Shown: positions 20,766 through 31,349 of the stretch, one piece after another
Numbering within the stretch: the stretch's first letter is position 1
Layout: each line of letters begins with the position of its first letter
Assembly: GCA_949358305.1 (NCBI GenBank)
Contig: OX442314.1
Coordinates: 57,669,369-57,733,368 of the forward strand
Reading direction: 5' to 3'
DNA length: 64,000 nt
From: Strigamia acuminata
Taxonomy: Eukaryota; Arthropoda; Chilopoda; Geophilomorpha; Linotaeniidae
Program-made: the position numbers and the translations under genes
The notes under the pieces: model-generated
Told to the model about the DNA's origin: nothing
The model's database searches: none
Seen by the model: only the letters and a program-made list of their open reading frames with translations

Positions 20766-23660
20766 ATGGCGACGCCAATGCAAATTGTAAAACGACAGCG
20801 AGGTCGACCAAGCACTCAGAAACGAGCAGCGACGGTTTTGCCGGCTCTCGAGCCTGAAATGCTTACAGAGAAAATTATTTCTGAAGAAATAACACCAGTT
20901 CCAGATCCGAAACAACTTAAGGATGCTGAAAATGAAGTTGCTAGAGCATTAAGCGCTTCAAGTGCGAGTTCTAACGACCAAGAACTCCCGCCACTTCCAC
21001 TGGAGGAAGTGGAAAATACGTTACGTGAAATGGAAAGTGAATCGTCTCACGAATCACCTCCTCGCATGACCATGTTGGATGCTTTGAGAAATCAAGCACG
21101 CCAAGATGGCGCCCAAATAACGGACGACATGACGGTGGAAGAGATTCATCGCGCCATGATACGACTTCACACTGATCGTGCCGTTTCAAATTTACAATTT
21201 GAAATGGAACGAAAAGAAGCTGAGCTTCAACAACAAAAAGCGGAGGTTGAACTCCAACATATGGAACTCAATCGACAAAATGAGGAATTTCTAGCCCAAA
21301 AAGCTAGAGAATACCGATTAAAAGGTGAAGTGGAAGATCTTTCTAAAATGAACACTAGAAATGAACTTTCAATTCGCTCACACCAAGAGGCGCGAAGACA
21401 GCTCGAGCTTACCAAAAGTAAGCTGGAGCAGAAAAATAAAGAATTGATTGATTTGGCAGACCACTACCAACGCAATCATAATCAACTAGTGAGATATGCT
21501 GTTGAATTAGACACACGTGCTAAAACACAGCGTACTCGCGAAAGCAAAATAGCTAAGCGTGAAGACGAGATTTTTCACTCGCTGGATCAACCCAGTACGA
21601 GCGGACAAGTCAAGTCTAGCAACCCTGCTAAGCGATTACAACCAGAAGAATCGCAAAGTCAAATAAATGAGAATGAAATTCTCCGAGCTGATTTGTTGCG
21701 CGCTCAAGAAGAGCTTGCAGAAATGAAAGATCGTTTGCAAGCAAGGAATTATACTGACCAATTGGTGCAACCAGAAATGGCTGCGCCAACTGTCCCTATT
21801 TTGACTCCCGAAACAATAACAATTTCCGTTGTTTCAGAGTTAAGTAGCCAATCTGGATTATCGAGTGATGACGACCAACGTTCGCGTCGCCGCCATCGCT
21901 CAAAAAGAAAACGTCCTTCAGATTCCGAGGAACGGAGAGCTGATCGCAATCCGCTCCCAGGTAATCGAAATCCTATTTTTCACAACAGTGACCGACTGCT
22001 GGGGATGGTAGACGATCGAAATAGGGGGCATGAAACAGGTATTCACGTTGCTCGAACGATACCACTGACTCAACAACAAGATTCGTCGAAAAGAAGTCGA
22101 CGAGAAATGAATCCAGCACGCGAACCACCCGACGGACATGAAAGCCCGCCAGGTGGGGGTCAGTATAGAAGAAATCCACCAGATGGAGGAAATCCAGATG
22201 GACATGGAGATGGACCACCTGGAGGTGGACGTCGACCGCCAGACGATGACGGCGACCCACCCGACCCACCTGAAACGCCACATTTCAACACGCCTTCGAA
22301 TTCACAATCTGATTCAAGGTCGGATTCTGATGCGAATGCGCAACAAGAACGCGATAATCGACATCGATCTCATCGACGTCGACATCGAGGCCACTCTTCA
22401 CGGCGTAATACACATTATTACACTGCTGAAGAAATTGATCGATTATTAGCTGATCGTCGATCTTCCGATCGATCTGACGCTACTGCCGATAATGCTGACA
22501 TTGCACTACGACAGAAAATTGCTCAATATACTGCCAACAACTGGACTCACGATCTAGTTGATGAAAGAACTATTAGATGGGATCACATCAAACCCGCTTT
22601 ATTCGATGGAGAATGGGAAGCTGGATCCACTCTTTTAGATGAAGTTTTACGAATTTCAAGGTTGAATGGCATTGCATGTCACACTGCTTTGAAAAGAGTA
22701 GTACCAAAAGCTCTTATAGATCGAGCTGAGAAATGGTTTTATTCTAAACAATTTCAAAACTGGAACCACTTTGTAGAAGAATTCATGACTGAGTATGGAG
22801 AGTCAAGTGAAGACTTATTACAAATGTGGGATAATCTTTCTCAAAATAAAGGCGAAAGTCTTCGCTCTTATTTAAGAAGGACTGAGGATTTATTGGTCAC
22901 TCTCCCTTATACGATGGGAGACGCAGCCATTGATCGTCAATTCCGTCGTGGATTGACAGATTACTCAAAAAATGTTCTACTTTCTGTACGAGCACCTTAT
23001 CCGGGTGGTTTCGCTGAATTAGCCAAATTTATGCGAGCTAATCAGATAAGGATTGACGAAAATTATAAAGCTTATCTACCAGCTGATGAAAAAGTTGCGT
23101 ACGCTAAGCGACAGCAACGGAGAAAGGAGTTGGCAAAAGACACACGTTTTGCTAACACCCCTCTTTTGCAACCCCCAAAACGAGGAGATTTTTTGGCAGA
23201 GACTGCTAAGGAATCTAGAAAGGGATCGGATGGGAAAAATCCACATCCAACCCCTAAAGCTCACTTAGCCGAAGTGACAGATATGGAAGCTGCTTCTGAA
23301 CCAGAGAAATCTGACTCGGAACCAGAAAGCGAGGCTGCAGCTGCTTTATTAGCCCGTAATAACGCAGTAGCTCGAAAATTTGGACCAAAGATGGCGCCTA
23401 AAAACGTTACTTTTGGTTCACCAAAGACAGACGCGCTCAGTAGATCGAAGTCGCCGACCCCGAAAAAGGACGAAGCCAAACGCTCAAGCTCGCCTTCGCC
23501 AAAAGTCGCAAAATCACCTGCTACTGACCCGTGTAACATTTGCAAAAAATTAGGACATTGGGCTAAAGAATGTCCTGATAGGAAAACGAGCAAAGACAAG
23601 ATTATTGAGGAGTTCGAAAAATCGATGAAATCAATCGGCGAACTTCTAAAAAACTTGTAA
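20766..23660 (+). CDS. gag: Element B Gag
   Basis: 964 residues from ATG 20766, long for a Ty3/gypsy Gag. Residues about 140-260 are heptad-like and Glu/Gln/Lys rich (coiled coil). A Pro/Gly/Asp-rich, low-complexity region follows at about 440-510 and an Arg/His/Ser-rich patch at about 520-560. The Gag core with FDGEWEAGSTLLDEV and NWNHFVEEFMTEYGE spans about 600-750. A zinc knuckle CX2CX4HX4C (CNICKKLGHWAKEC) is at about 923, and the protein ends KSIGELLKNL. The core is homologous to Gag of element D. The TAA at 23658 lies four bases after a slippery heptamer, so most ribosomes make Gag and a minority Gag-Pol. Confidence 0.93.
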   Translation: MATPMQIVKRQRGRPSTQKRAATVLPALEPEMLTEKIISEEITPVPDPKQLKDAENEVARALSASSASSNDQELPPLPLEEVENTLREMESESSHESPPRMTMLDALRNQARQDGAQITDDMTVEEIHRAMIRLHTDRAVSNLQFEMERKEAELQQQKAEVELQHMELNRQNEEFLAQKAREYRLKGEVEDLSKMNTRNELSIRSHQEARRQLELTKSKLEQKNKELIDLADHYQRNHNQLVRYAVELDTRAKTQRTRESKIAKREDEIFHSLDQPSTSGQVKSSNPAKRLQPEESQSQINENEILRADLLRAQEELAEMKDRLQARNYTDQLVQPEMAAPTVPILTPETITISVVSELSSQSGLSSDDDQRSRRRHRSKRKRPSDSEERRADRNPLPGNRNPIFHNSDRLLGMVDDRNRGHETGIHVARTIPLTQQQDSSKRSRREMNPAREPPDGHESPPGGGQYRRNPPDGGNPDGHGDGPPGGGRRPPDDDGDPPDPPETPHFNTPSNSQSDSRSDSDANAQQERDNRHRSHRRRHRGHSSRRNTHYYTAEEIDRLLADRRSSDRSDATADNADIALRQKIAQYTANNWTHDLVDERTIRWDHIKPALFDGEWEAGSTLLDEVLRISRLNGIACHTALKRVVPKALIDRAEKWFYSKQFQNWNHFVEEFMTEYGESSEDLLQMWDNLSQNKGESLRSYLRRTEDLLVTLPYTMGDAAIDRQFRRGLTDYSKNVLLSVRAPYPGGFAELAKFMRANQIRIDENYKAYLPADEKVAYAKRQQRRKELAKDTRFANTPLLQPPKRGDFLAETAKESRKGSDGKNPHPTPKAHLAEVTDMEAASEPEKSDSEPESEAAAALLARNNAVARKFGPKMAPKNVTFGSPKTDALSRSKSPTPKKDEAKRSSSPSPKVAKSPATDPCNICKKLGHWAKECPDRKTSKDKIIEEFEKSMKSIGELLKNL

Positions 23661-23689
23661 GCGCGCATCCCGACGGTCTAGTGGATGCG
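23648..23689 (+). promoter_or_regulatory. Element B -1 frameshift signal with possible pseudoknot
   Basis: A_AAA_AAC at 23648-23654 is in the gag frame. A 9-nt spacer containing the gag stop is followed by a perfect 7-bp stem, CGCATCC (23664-23670) with GGATGCG (23683-23689). Loop bases CGGT (23674-23677) can pair with ACCG (23696-23699), which would make an H-type pseudoknot. Pol is in the -1 frame and open from 23609. Confidence 0.85.
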
Positions 23690-26600
23690 ACGCCTACCGC
23701 CTCGGAAAATGAACTAACACCATCTCAAATTTTAGATGATTTTTTAAATACTCAGATTAAATTAGAATTAGAAAATAATTTAATATTTCCAAAAATTGAT
23801 GTTTCCAATTTAAGGCTTGTGCTGCAAAATGAGAACATCACTGAAGAATTTTTTAAAGAAAAAGTTCAACAAATAAAAATTGATTGGGAATCTAAAATAA
23901 AAGATGCTGTTACTTTACTTGATGAAAAAACTAGGCCAACACCTGAAATCATTGAAAGGTCAGATAAAATTGATTTACCTGGTCTTGATGAATGTATTGA
24001 AAAATTAATGGCTGCAACGCTAGTCACTAATGATTTATTGGACGAATTACCATTAGATCCGCCGATAGAAATTAAGCCACCGCGACGTTTTAAGTGCAAG
24101 TACGCGGACATACCAAACAGCAATGATTTGCCGACGATTCGATTGCAGACGGCAAACGGTATGATAACAGGGATGTTAGACTCTGGAGCTAATCGAAGCT
24201 TCATGGCCTACTCCGTAGTAATTTCGCTGAAACTGGAAGATGAAATTCGACCAATTGGACCGGATGTGAGAGTTACGACTGCTTCTGAAGATGTAGTCCC
24301 TGAAGGAACTCTCCTACTTTCTTTTGCGTGGACACACGGGATGTTAAGTCATCCATTCATAATTTTAAGAAATAAATATCCTATTATTTTATTAGGATGT
24401 GATTTCATGAATCGACTCAATATTCAACCAAATCCTAAGACCATGTCTTGGAATTTTGTCAAGTCTTTGAAAGAAGATTTACCTTTTGTTCCTCAAGCGA
24501 TTCTTGATCGTTATCAAGAGTTCCTTGATCCACCCGAAGAAATCATGAGACGCGACTTTATTAAAGCAAATCACATGAAAGCTGGCTCTGCCACTGCGTG
24601 TCAAGCTAAAGTTGCAAATGAAGAAAATATAGTACAAAGACTTGTTAGCGACGCTAATTTGTCAATGGAAAATAATTTAATGCTTGAAAAAGTATTAAAG
24701 AAACATGAAAAGATTTTATCACGCCGACCAGGTAGAACACACCTCGTTAGGCATGAAATTAAACTGGACACTAAAGTTCCTATTAGAGTTCCGTTTAAAA
24801 GTGTAAATCCACAAAAACGTGAAATTATCCGTCAAATCTGTCAAGACATGTTGGATAATGGATACGTTGAACAAGCCACTGGAGACTATGGAATGCGAAT
24901 AGTTCTAGTGATGCGTCCGGATTGTGATCCGAGACTCTGCATTGATTTTAGACCACTCAATGCACATACATTATACGACCCTCCTCAAATGCCGAGCATT
25001 GAGGAAATCTTGCGAGAACTCGGAAGATTTGAATGGGTCACAACGATAGATTTGTCAAAAGGCTATTGGCAGATAGAGGTTCATCCGAACGACCGTGCTA
25101 AAACTGCGTTTTGGAGCCCTTTGGGTCGACTACAATTTCGAGTCATGCCCTTTGGTCTCGTAAATGCGCCGTCAACTTTCCAAAAGTTGATAGAAAAGAT
25201 TTTGGGGGACGCCTATCGAAAATTCGCATGGGCATACCTCGATGATATAATTATTATATCAAAAAATTTTGAAGAACACATGATTCATCTGGAAGAAATT
25301 CTGAGTAAACTTGAAAATGCAAATCTTCATGTTCATCCAGAAAAATCAAAATTTGGCAGAAAAGAATTAACTTTTCTTGGTTACAAGTTAAGTGTTCAAG
25401 GAGTTAGTGTCGACCCTAAAAAAGTCGCCGCCATTAAAGAAATGCCAGCTCCTTCAAATTTAAAAGAGTTGCAAAGATTTTTGGGAATGGTGAACTTTTT
25501 TCACAGATTACTCAAGAATCTAGCAGTCATGACGGAACCTCTACGTCCTTTACTCAAAAAGGATGTGGAATTTATTTGGTCAGAAATTCATCAAGAAGCT
25601 TTTGATCAAATAAAAGATGCTCTAACGAATGCAGAAACAATGGCCATGCCCGATTTGACAGAACCATTTATTGTGCATACCGACGCCAGCAGAAAAGGAC
25701 TAGGCGCCGCTCTTATGCAAATGAGGGAAATCGATGATCAAAATATCGAAGTGCCTTGTGTTTATGCCAGCAGAAGTTTACAACCTGCTGAAATAAATTA
25801 CAGCGCCACAGAATTAGAATGCCTTGCGGTAATCTGGGCATTACGTAAATTTCGACATTATTTGGAATTTACCACATTTATAGTAAGGACTGACCATCAA
25901 GCATTAAAATGGTTGATGCAGTTAGACGAACCTGCCGGAAGGTTAGCACGTTGGCAAATGGAGCTGATGCGCTACTCTTTCGAAATACAATATATTAAAG
26001 GTCCACTAAATGTTTTAGCGGATGCTTTATCCAGATCACCGATTGACAAACCGGAAAATCCTGAAGATGATGGAGATAATGACGAATTATTATCTTACTG
26101 TCCATCACCTCAACGAAATTGGAAAATGGGAAAGTTTCATGAGCTTCCTGTCTCCACGCTGGAGGAAAAGGAAGATCATGAATTCGTCAACTATTGGACT
26201 AAAATCTATGACCCCTCTGAGGAATCAGATGACGTCATAAGAGCGCAAATTTCAAGGAAATTCCAAGTTCCTTCGTCAAATGTTTTAATAAAAGCATTTG
26301 TCGCCAAAATTGTAGAACGTCTTGATTGTGAACCTCCCACAAGGGAAGACATAATTAAGGCACAGAAAGAAGATAAAGTGTGCCAATTGATGCGTAATTT
26401 TTTAAATTGTAATCAATTTCCGCCTGACGTCACAACGCGACTCCAGAGGAAACAATATAGAAAACACGCAACCACCTTCTTAATTGAAGACGACTTATTA
26501 ATGCAATTTCATCCCACAATGTCTGATGAATTGGGGGAGGATGGGAGAGCACTCAAAGTTTTTGTACCTCAGACATTGAAGTATAAAATTATTTGGCTGA

Positions 26601-28129
26601 TGCATGGCCACCCACTTTCTGGCCACCCAGGAATTGCAAGGACTCTTTATCGAGCACGCCGAATTTATACCTGGAAAGGCATGAAATCGGACATTACGAG
26701 ATTCATTCGACATTGCGAGCGTTGTCAAGCTTGCAAGCCTCGAACGAAAGGACAAATTGAAGCAGCGCAAATGGGTCCTTACAGCCCATTTGACTGCCTA
26801 AGTGTTGATTTGACCGGCCCGAAACCTCGGACGCGCAAAAACAACACACATATTTTAGTCATACTTGACGTGGCAACTCATTGGCCAGAATTATATCCAA
26901 TGTGTAACCCCACTGCTGGAAAAGTAGCAAATTGCATTTATCACCTTTCCATGAGCATGGGATTCCCTCGTAAAATTATTTCTGACAACGGCCCGCAATT
27001 TCGTGCCCAAGTCTTTAAAAAATTTTGTGAAAAGTTCAAGATGGTTCCAACACCAACTTCAACGTATCACCCACAAGCTAACCCGGTTGAAAGGGTTAAC
27101 CGTGACATCAAATATTTGGTTGCAATTTATTCATCTGTTCATTCCAAATGGGACGAATATTTGCGTGAATTTGCATTTAGTTTGAGAACTACGGTGACGA
27201 GAGGAAGAGACTTCTCTCCCGCATTTCTTAACTTTTTTCGCGAACTCAGAGTACCTTGGGATCCAAGAATACCTGAAGGAATTTTGGTCGTAGATCCAAA
27301 AAACCCACATTTATACGTGCAAAAATTAGAAACCGTTATCGCCGAAACATATCAGCACATGATGTCACACGTGTTAGATTTGCGTAGACGAGTAAATCTT
27401 AAAAAAGAAGGTGAGAAGTTCTCCAATTTTAAATTAAACGATTTAGTTTGGAGAGATTCTCATGTTTTGTCGAGCGCTGCCCGCGGCATTGCAGCTGGCA
27501 TCGCTGATAAAAGAACAGGACCATATGTAATAACCAAAGTATTACAGGGAGGATCCGTAGAATTGAGAAAGCTAGAAAATAACGAAATATTTCCAGCTAT
27601 CCATTCATCTGAATTAACTCCGTATTTCCCGAGTTTCGACCAGGAAGTATGGTTAGAAGGCGAAGAAGTCGGTCAAAAGACTGAAAATATAATTAATACG
27701 TTAGATGACGATGAATTAAAGAAAATACCTGTCGATAATTCATCCAAACCACAAATGGAGTCAGACCTCGTGAATAACGACGTTGAACTTCGTGACAGTT
27801 TCAAAAAGCTTGAAATTGCTAAAAAATTAAATAAAAAGGTGTTTTTAGAAAAGAAACAAAAAACATCTGAAATAAAAGACTCATCTGACTCAGTCTCCGA
27901 TGACAATGAAGACGGCGATTTAAATACAATAAATCCCTCGCCGACAAAGAGATATAATCTTCGGACTCGTAAACCGAGAGGAAAAAACAACATGTGTCTT
28001 CTCCCCTCGCTAACCTCGAGATCCAGGGATCAGCCGTATGACGTAAGGAGCAATTCCTCAAGCCATACTCAAACCAATCAAACAATAAGATTGGATGACG
28101 TCACTAACAGCGACGTTACCCAAACGTAA
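23681..28129 (+). CDS. pol: Element B Pol (protease, RT, RNase H, integrase)
   Basis: The frame is open from 23609 and is entered by -1 frameshifting at 23654; the region from 23681 encodes 1482 residues. Protease: catalytic DSGA at about 167. RT: CIDFRPLNAHT near 424, the MPFGLVNAPSTFQK block near 490, and active site YLDD at about 519. RNase H: HTDASRKGLGAAL near 665 and TDHQALKW near 745. Integrase: zinc finger HGHPLSGHPG...CERCQAC at about 975-1015, then the catalytic triad in SVDLTGP (about 1044), SDNGPQF (about 1103) and NPVERVNR (about 1137), and the GPYVITK module near 1280. The C-terminal 200 residues are charged and disordered-looking. No stop or frameshift is seen. Confidence 0.95.
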   Translation: MDATPTASENELTPSQILDDFLNTQIKLELENNLIFPKIDVSNLRLVLQNENITEEFFKEKVQQIKIDWESKIKDAVTLLDEKTRPTPEIIERSDKIDLPGLDECIEKLMAATLVTNDLLDELPLDPPIEIKPPRRFKCKYADIPNSNDLPTIRLQTANGMITGMLDSGANRSFMAYSVVISLKLEDEIRPIGPDVRVTTASEDVVPEGTLLLSFAWTHGMLSHPFIILRNKYPIILLGCDFMNRLNIQPNPKTMSWNFVKSLKEDLPFVPQAILDRYQEFLDPPEEIMRRDFIKANHMKAGSATACQAKVANEENIVQRLVSDANLSMENNLMLEKVLKKHEKILSRRPGRTHLVRHEIKLDTKVPIRVPFKSVNPQKREIIRQICQDMLDNGYVEQATGDYGMRIVLVMRPDCDPRLCIDFRPLNAHTLYDPPQMPSIEEILRELGRFEWVTTIDLSKGYWQIEVHPNDRAKTAFWSPLGRLQFRVMPFGLVNAPSTFQKLIEKILGDAYRKFAWAYLDDIIIISKNFEEHMIHLEEILSKLENANLHVHPEKSKFGRKELTFLGYKLSVQGVSVDPKKVAAIKEMPAPSNLKELQRFLGMVNFFHRLLKNLAVMTEPLRPLLKKDVEFIWSEIHQEAFDQIKDALTNAETMAMPDLTEPFIVHTDASRKGLGAALMQMREIDDQNIEVPCVYASRSLQPAEINYSATELECLAVIWALRKFRHYLEFTTFIVRTDHQALKWLMQLDEPAGRLARWQMELMRYSFEIQYIKGPLNVLADALSRSPIDKPENPEDDGDNDELLSYCPSPQRNWKMGKFHELPVSTLEEKEDHEFVNYWTKIYDPSEESDDVIRAQISRKFQVPSSNVLIKAFVAKIVERLDCEPPTREDIIKAQKEDKVCQLMRNFLNCNQFPPDVTTRLQRKQYRKHATTFLIEDDLLMQFHPTMSDELGEDGRALKVFVPQTLKYKIIWLMHGHPLSGHPGIARTLYRARRIYTWKGMKSDITRFIRHCERCQACKPRTKGQIEAAQMGPYSPFDCLSVDLTGPKPRTRKNNTHILVILDVATHWPELYPMCNPTAGKVANCIYHLSMSMGFPRKIISDNGPQFRAQVFKKFCEKFKMVPTPTSTYHPQANPVERVNRDIKYLVAIYSSVHSKWDEYLREFAFSLRTTVTRGRDFSPAFLNFFRELRVPWDPRIPEGILVVDPKNPHLYVQKLETVIAETYQHMMSHVLDLRRRVNLKKEGEKFSNFKLNDLVWRDSHVLSSAARGIAAGIADKRTGPYVITKVLQGGSVELRKLENNEIFPAIHSSELTPYFPSFDQEVWLEGEEVGQKTENIINTLDDDELKKIPVDNSSKPQMESDLVNNDVELRDSFKKLEIAKKLNKKVFLEKKQKTSEIKDSSDSVSDDNEDGDLNTINPSPTKRYNLRTRKPRGKNNMCLLPSLTSRSRDQPYDVRSNSSSHTQTNQTIRLDDVTNSDVTQT

Positions 28130-28337
28130 CTTCCGGTATTTGAACTGATCACTTCGCGTCTGAGTTCACTTCGATCTCACACGTGTGCTAAGTGCTCATC
28201 TCCGAAAAACCAAAAGCGAAACAACTGGATAAATTCTCCCGAATCTTCAATTGTAAGTAGTTTTTTCTTTGGAATTTTCCAAAGAAAAACTAATAAATTA
28301 ATTTTCGTTTTTCTTTCCATTTGGATTAGTCGTTCAA

Positions 28338-31172
28338 ATGGAAGGAGAGGAACCGAAAGAAGGAAGCGAAGCCGGCGCCAACAGCCTCGAATTAGAAACA
28401 AATTCGACGCTGCTTGGTTCCGCAAACACTTCGAATACATCCGTGGATGTCACCGAAGAGTCCGCCGAAGCGTCCGCCGAAGCTCAAGCCGCTCTGGCCG
28501 ACGCTGCTGCCCGTTTGCCAGTCACGCCGCCCCGACCACAACTTCGAGGAGGCCTATTCGCCGATCCAAACGGCGAAACTCGTGCACAGAGACACGACCG
28601 GGTAAATAATTTAAAATAAAATTACCTTTCAGTCATGAAAAGTAATTAAAAGTGCATTTTCACTCAGAAAACGCGAAAAGTTCGTTGGTAACGCCTTCGC
28701 AAGAAGGCGCCGCCATTATTATCATCAGATGGCGCTGTGTCTCGTTTTTGAGGCGTTGCTACGGTAACGCTCCAACATTGAAACATAGCCGTCGGAAACA
28801 ACGTTTTTCACGATTTTTCAAATATTTTGAAAAATTTAATGAATCTAAACTGTCGAATGAAATCTCACCCGTGATTTTATTCACTGAAAATTCGGAAATA
28901 ATTATTTTACACGAAAAAATGGATTTTAATTATTTCTTCGAATATTTTACAGATCATCCAGCTTCGGGAAACACATCTCGAACTGCATCCCGATGTTCCA
29001 ACCGCTCCTGGTGTCTGGCGACACGCATTGCCGCCAGAAATCATAAAGTCGAAAGGACGACTGACGTTTTGGGCGGCCCGACACAAATTCTCCAAGGCCT
29101 TAAACAAGCGATGGGGAACGAAGTTTCGGATCGCCTATTTAATCGATGGATTCGGTCATCGCGACGCCCTCGAGTGGGCAATGAAGCGCGATACCTTCGG
29201 ACCACTGCGAAACGTGTTGCTCGACTTCGCCTTCACAGTGATCAATCAAGAAACGCGAGACCATCGCCGTTACTTCAACGCTCCTGCGTGGGAGCGTCGA
29301 CAGATTTTGGAGGATATTTTCCAACGCTTGGACCAAACCAAAGCCGAGGTTGTACGCCTCTACAACGAATCTTTCCGTGTAACAACGGACGGAAAGAAAC
29401 GTTGGGTGCCGACATGCCAATCGGAGATGCATCAACTAGCCATGGGCGGATGTTTCCATGCTGATTTCGTGCCAAACCCGTATCCAGAGCCTGAGCCCCG
29501 GGTACAGGTCGCTTCCACCATCCACGTGGTGCCACCGCGCTCCACGTCGAGGTCACGATCTTCGAGGTCGCCCTACAGTGGCCGTCGTTCCTCCCCAACA
29601 CAGTCGTCGGGGGAAGGCGCCATTGGAGGGTTACCTCCACTCCAGAAGGCTCGTCATCGCTCACATCACCGACGCGAGCCGACGCCGCCAAAAAGACATT
29701 CGAAGTCCGTGTCGAGACCCACATCCCGAAGCCGACCTCGAGTACAATCGCGCCAATCTTCCACGAGGAGTTCACTCTCGTCGCGTGAAGAAAGGTCCAA
29801 CGCTTCACAGCTTGGCGCTTCCTCCTCCGGCCGGATTGACTGGTCGGACGAGATAGCGAAGGAAGACCAACGCATCGCCGCATTGCAAGCCGGTCAAGGA
29901 GACGTCAACACCTCTTTGCCGTTTGCTTGCCGTCCAGTTACCAGCGACATGCGACCAGACCCATCGGTGCCCGTGCCACAAGTGACATCGGTCATCCGTT
30001 TTGAGGGATACGTCTCTCACGAACCATTTCCCGCACAGGAGTGCGCTGATCTCTGGAGGCGATTCTCATCGTTTCCCGAGACAGCCCAAGCGATGTACCT
30101 CGCGCATCTGGACGAATACCAACTCGCTCAGATCCGCGAAGGTGAGAAGGAATGGCAATGGCTTGCGCGAGAGCTTGCGTCGTGCAAGTCCGACAAGCAA
30201 CTGCAACGGACGCTGCAGAAAATGAACAGGAAATTGTCGGAGGGACTGCTTCGAATCCTGTTCCAAGGAGTCTTTCCCGACCCACAGATTGCTCTGGCGG
30301 CCGCCACTCGATTGTGGACCGTGCCGTTAGGGCTTCCACGAGCCTTGCTGGACGACTGGGAGTCAGTTCGCCCCGATCCTCCAACGATGCTCGCCGAATT
30401 GACGCAACAAGCCGAGGCGACTGGCGAAACTCCGGCTGGATCCGCCATTCGACTACGGCAGGAATGGGCTGCGCTGAAGCAGCGACGCGCAGCAGAACGA
30501 GCTACCGCCCGTCCCGCTGGCGCACCACCGTCATCCGCAGCTCCACTCCACGCTGCCATCACGGCAACGTCGAGTGTTTCCCGTGCAACCGAGGCACCGA
30601 GTTGCAACATCTCGTCTCCAATGGAGTGGCTCGACAGCGACGATCGCGAGTTCGTCGTGCCTGTGGCCTGCGGTGCCAGACCAAAGACGCGCACCCCGGC
30701 TTTGCGCAGATCCAGATCCCTCTCGATCTGCAAGAAGTCGCCGCCACCGCCGCCTCCTCCAAAGGATTCGCCGCCAAGAGATAGGGGATCAAATATGGCC
30801 ACCCACCTCACCGCCTATCAACGTTTGCGCTCATTATACGCCTTTTGCTACATAACGAGCGCAACGAAAACAATTCTCCAGAACAGCGAGGATTTATGCA
30901 ACCGAGTCCTCGCGTGGCTGGAAAACCACATCAAGGAACAGCAGCCGTGGATCCTACATCAACGCCTGGTGTTCGCTCGAATTACGCCTCAAGACCCGCA
31001 GGAGTATTTCGAGATGGGTTTTGGACGAAGGGATGGTGTGGACCGCATCAAGCAAGTGTGGCTCCACATCAACCCTGGCTTCCGGTCAGGACCAAACGCC
31101 GGCCGACCTTTGTGCACCGTCACGGAGCACAAAGATCCAAACGATCATTCGACGGACATGTTGCCGAAATAA
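28338..31172 (+). CDS. Element B ORF3, spliced accessory protein, not envelope
   Basis: Two exons fit one frame: 28338-28601 (acidic, Ser/Glu/Ala rich, 88 codons) and 28953-31172. The intron, 28602-28952, starts GTAAAT, ends TTTTACAG and is phase 0; joining gives about 827 residues. Exon 2 opens with a folded, aromatic-rich region (LTFWAARHKFSKALNKRWG, then RDALEWAMKRDTFG). It continues with an Arg/Ser-rich tract at about 280-370, an all-helical central region, a poly-Pro stretch near 682 and a C-terminal folded segment. There is no signal peptide, furin site or transmembrane segment, so it is not an env. The basic RS tract suggests nuclear or RNA binding, which is inference. It lies between pol and the polypurine tract. 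Confidence 0.75.
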
Positions 31173-31335
31173 TTAGGGAACACGCCCGTTCATTAAAAAT
31201 AATTCCTTTTTTATTTTTTTTTATATTGTAATAAAAAAGAATAAATATATATCCTGTTCCATTTTACTTTGAAACCTTGTGTATTTATTCCTATACTTAC
31301 CTGTCTCTTTTTGGAAAAGAATAAGATTCTTTCTT

Positions 31336-31349
31336 AAAAGGGGGGGAAG
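31336..31349 (+). other. Element B polypurine tract
   Basis: AAAAGGGGGGGAAG directly precedes the TG of the 3' LTR, where plus-strand DNA synthesis is primed in LTR elements. Confidence 0.9.

Noticed and set aside
28907-30811. Several long minus-strand and alternative-frame ORFs opposite ORF3 of B
   Set aside because: They overlap a GC-rich, spliced sense ORF with consistent codon pattern and have no domain; they are shadow frames.
28338-31172. Envelope gene of an errantivirus in B (and at 35286-36449 in A)
   Set aside because: Neither ORF3 has a signal peptide, protease cleavage site or transmembrane anchor.
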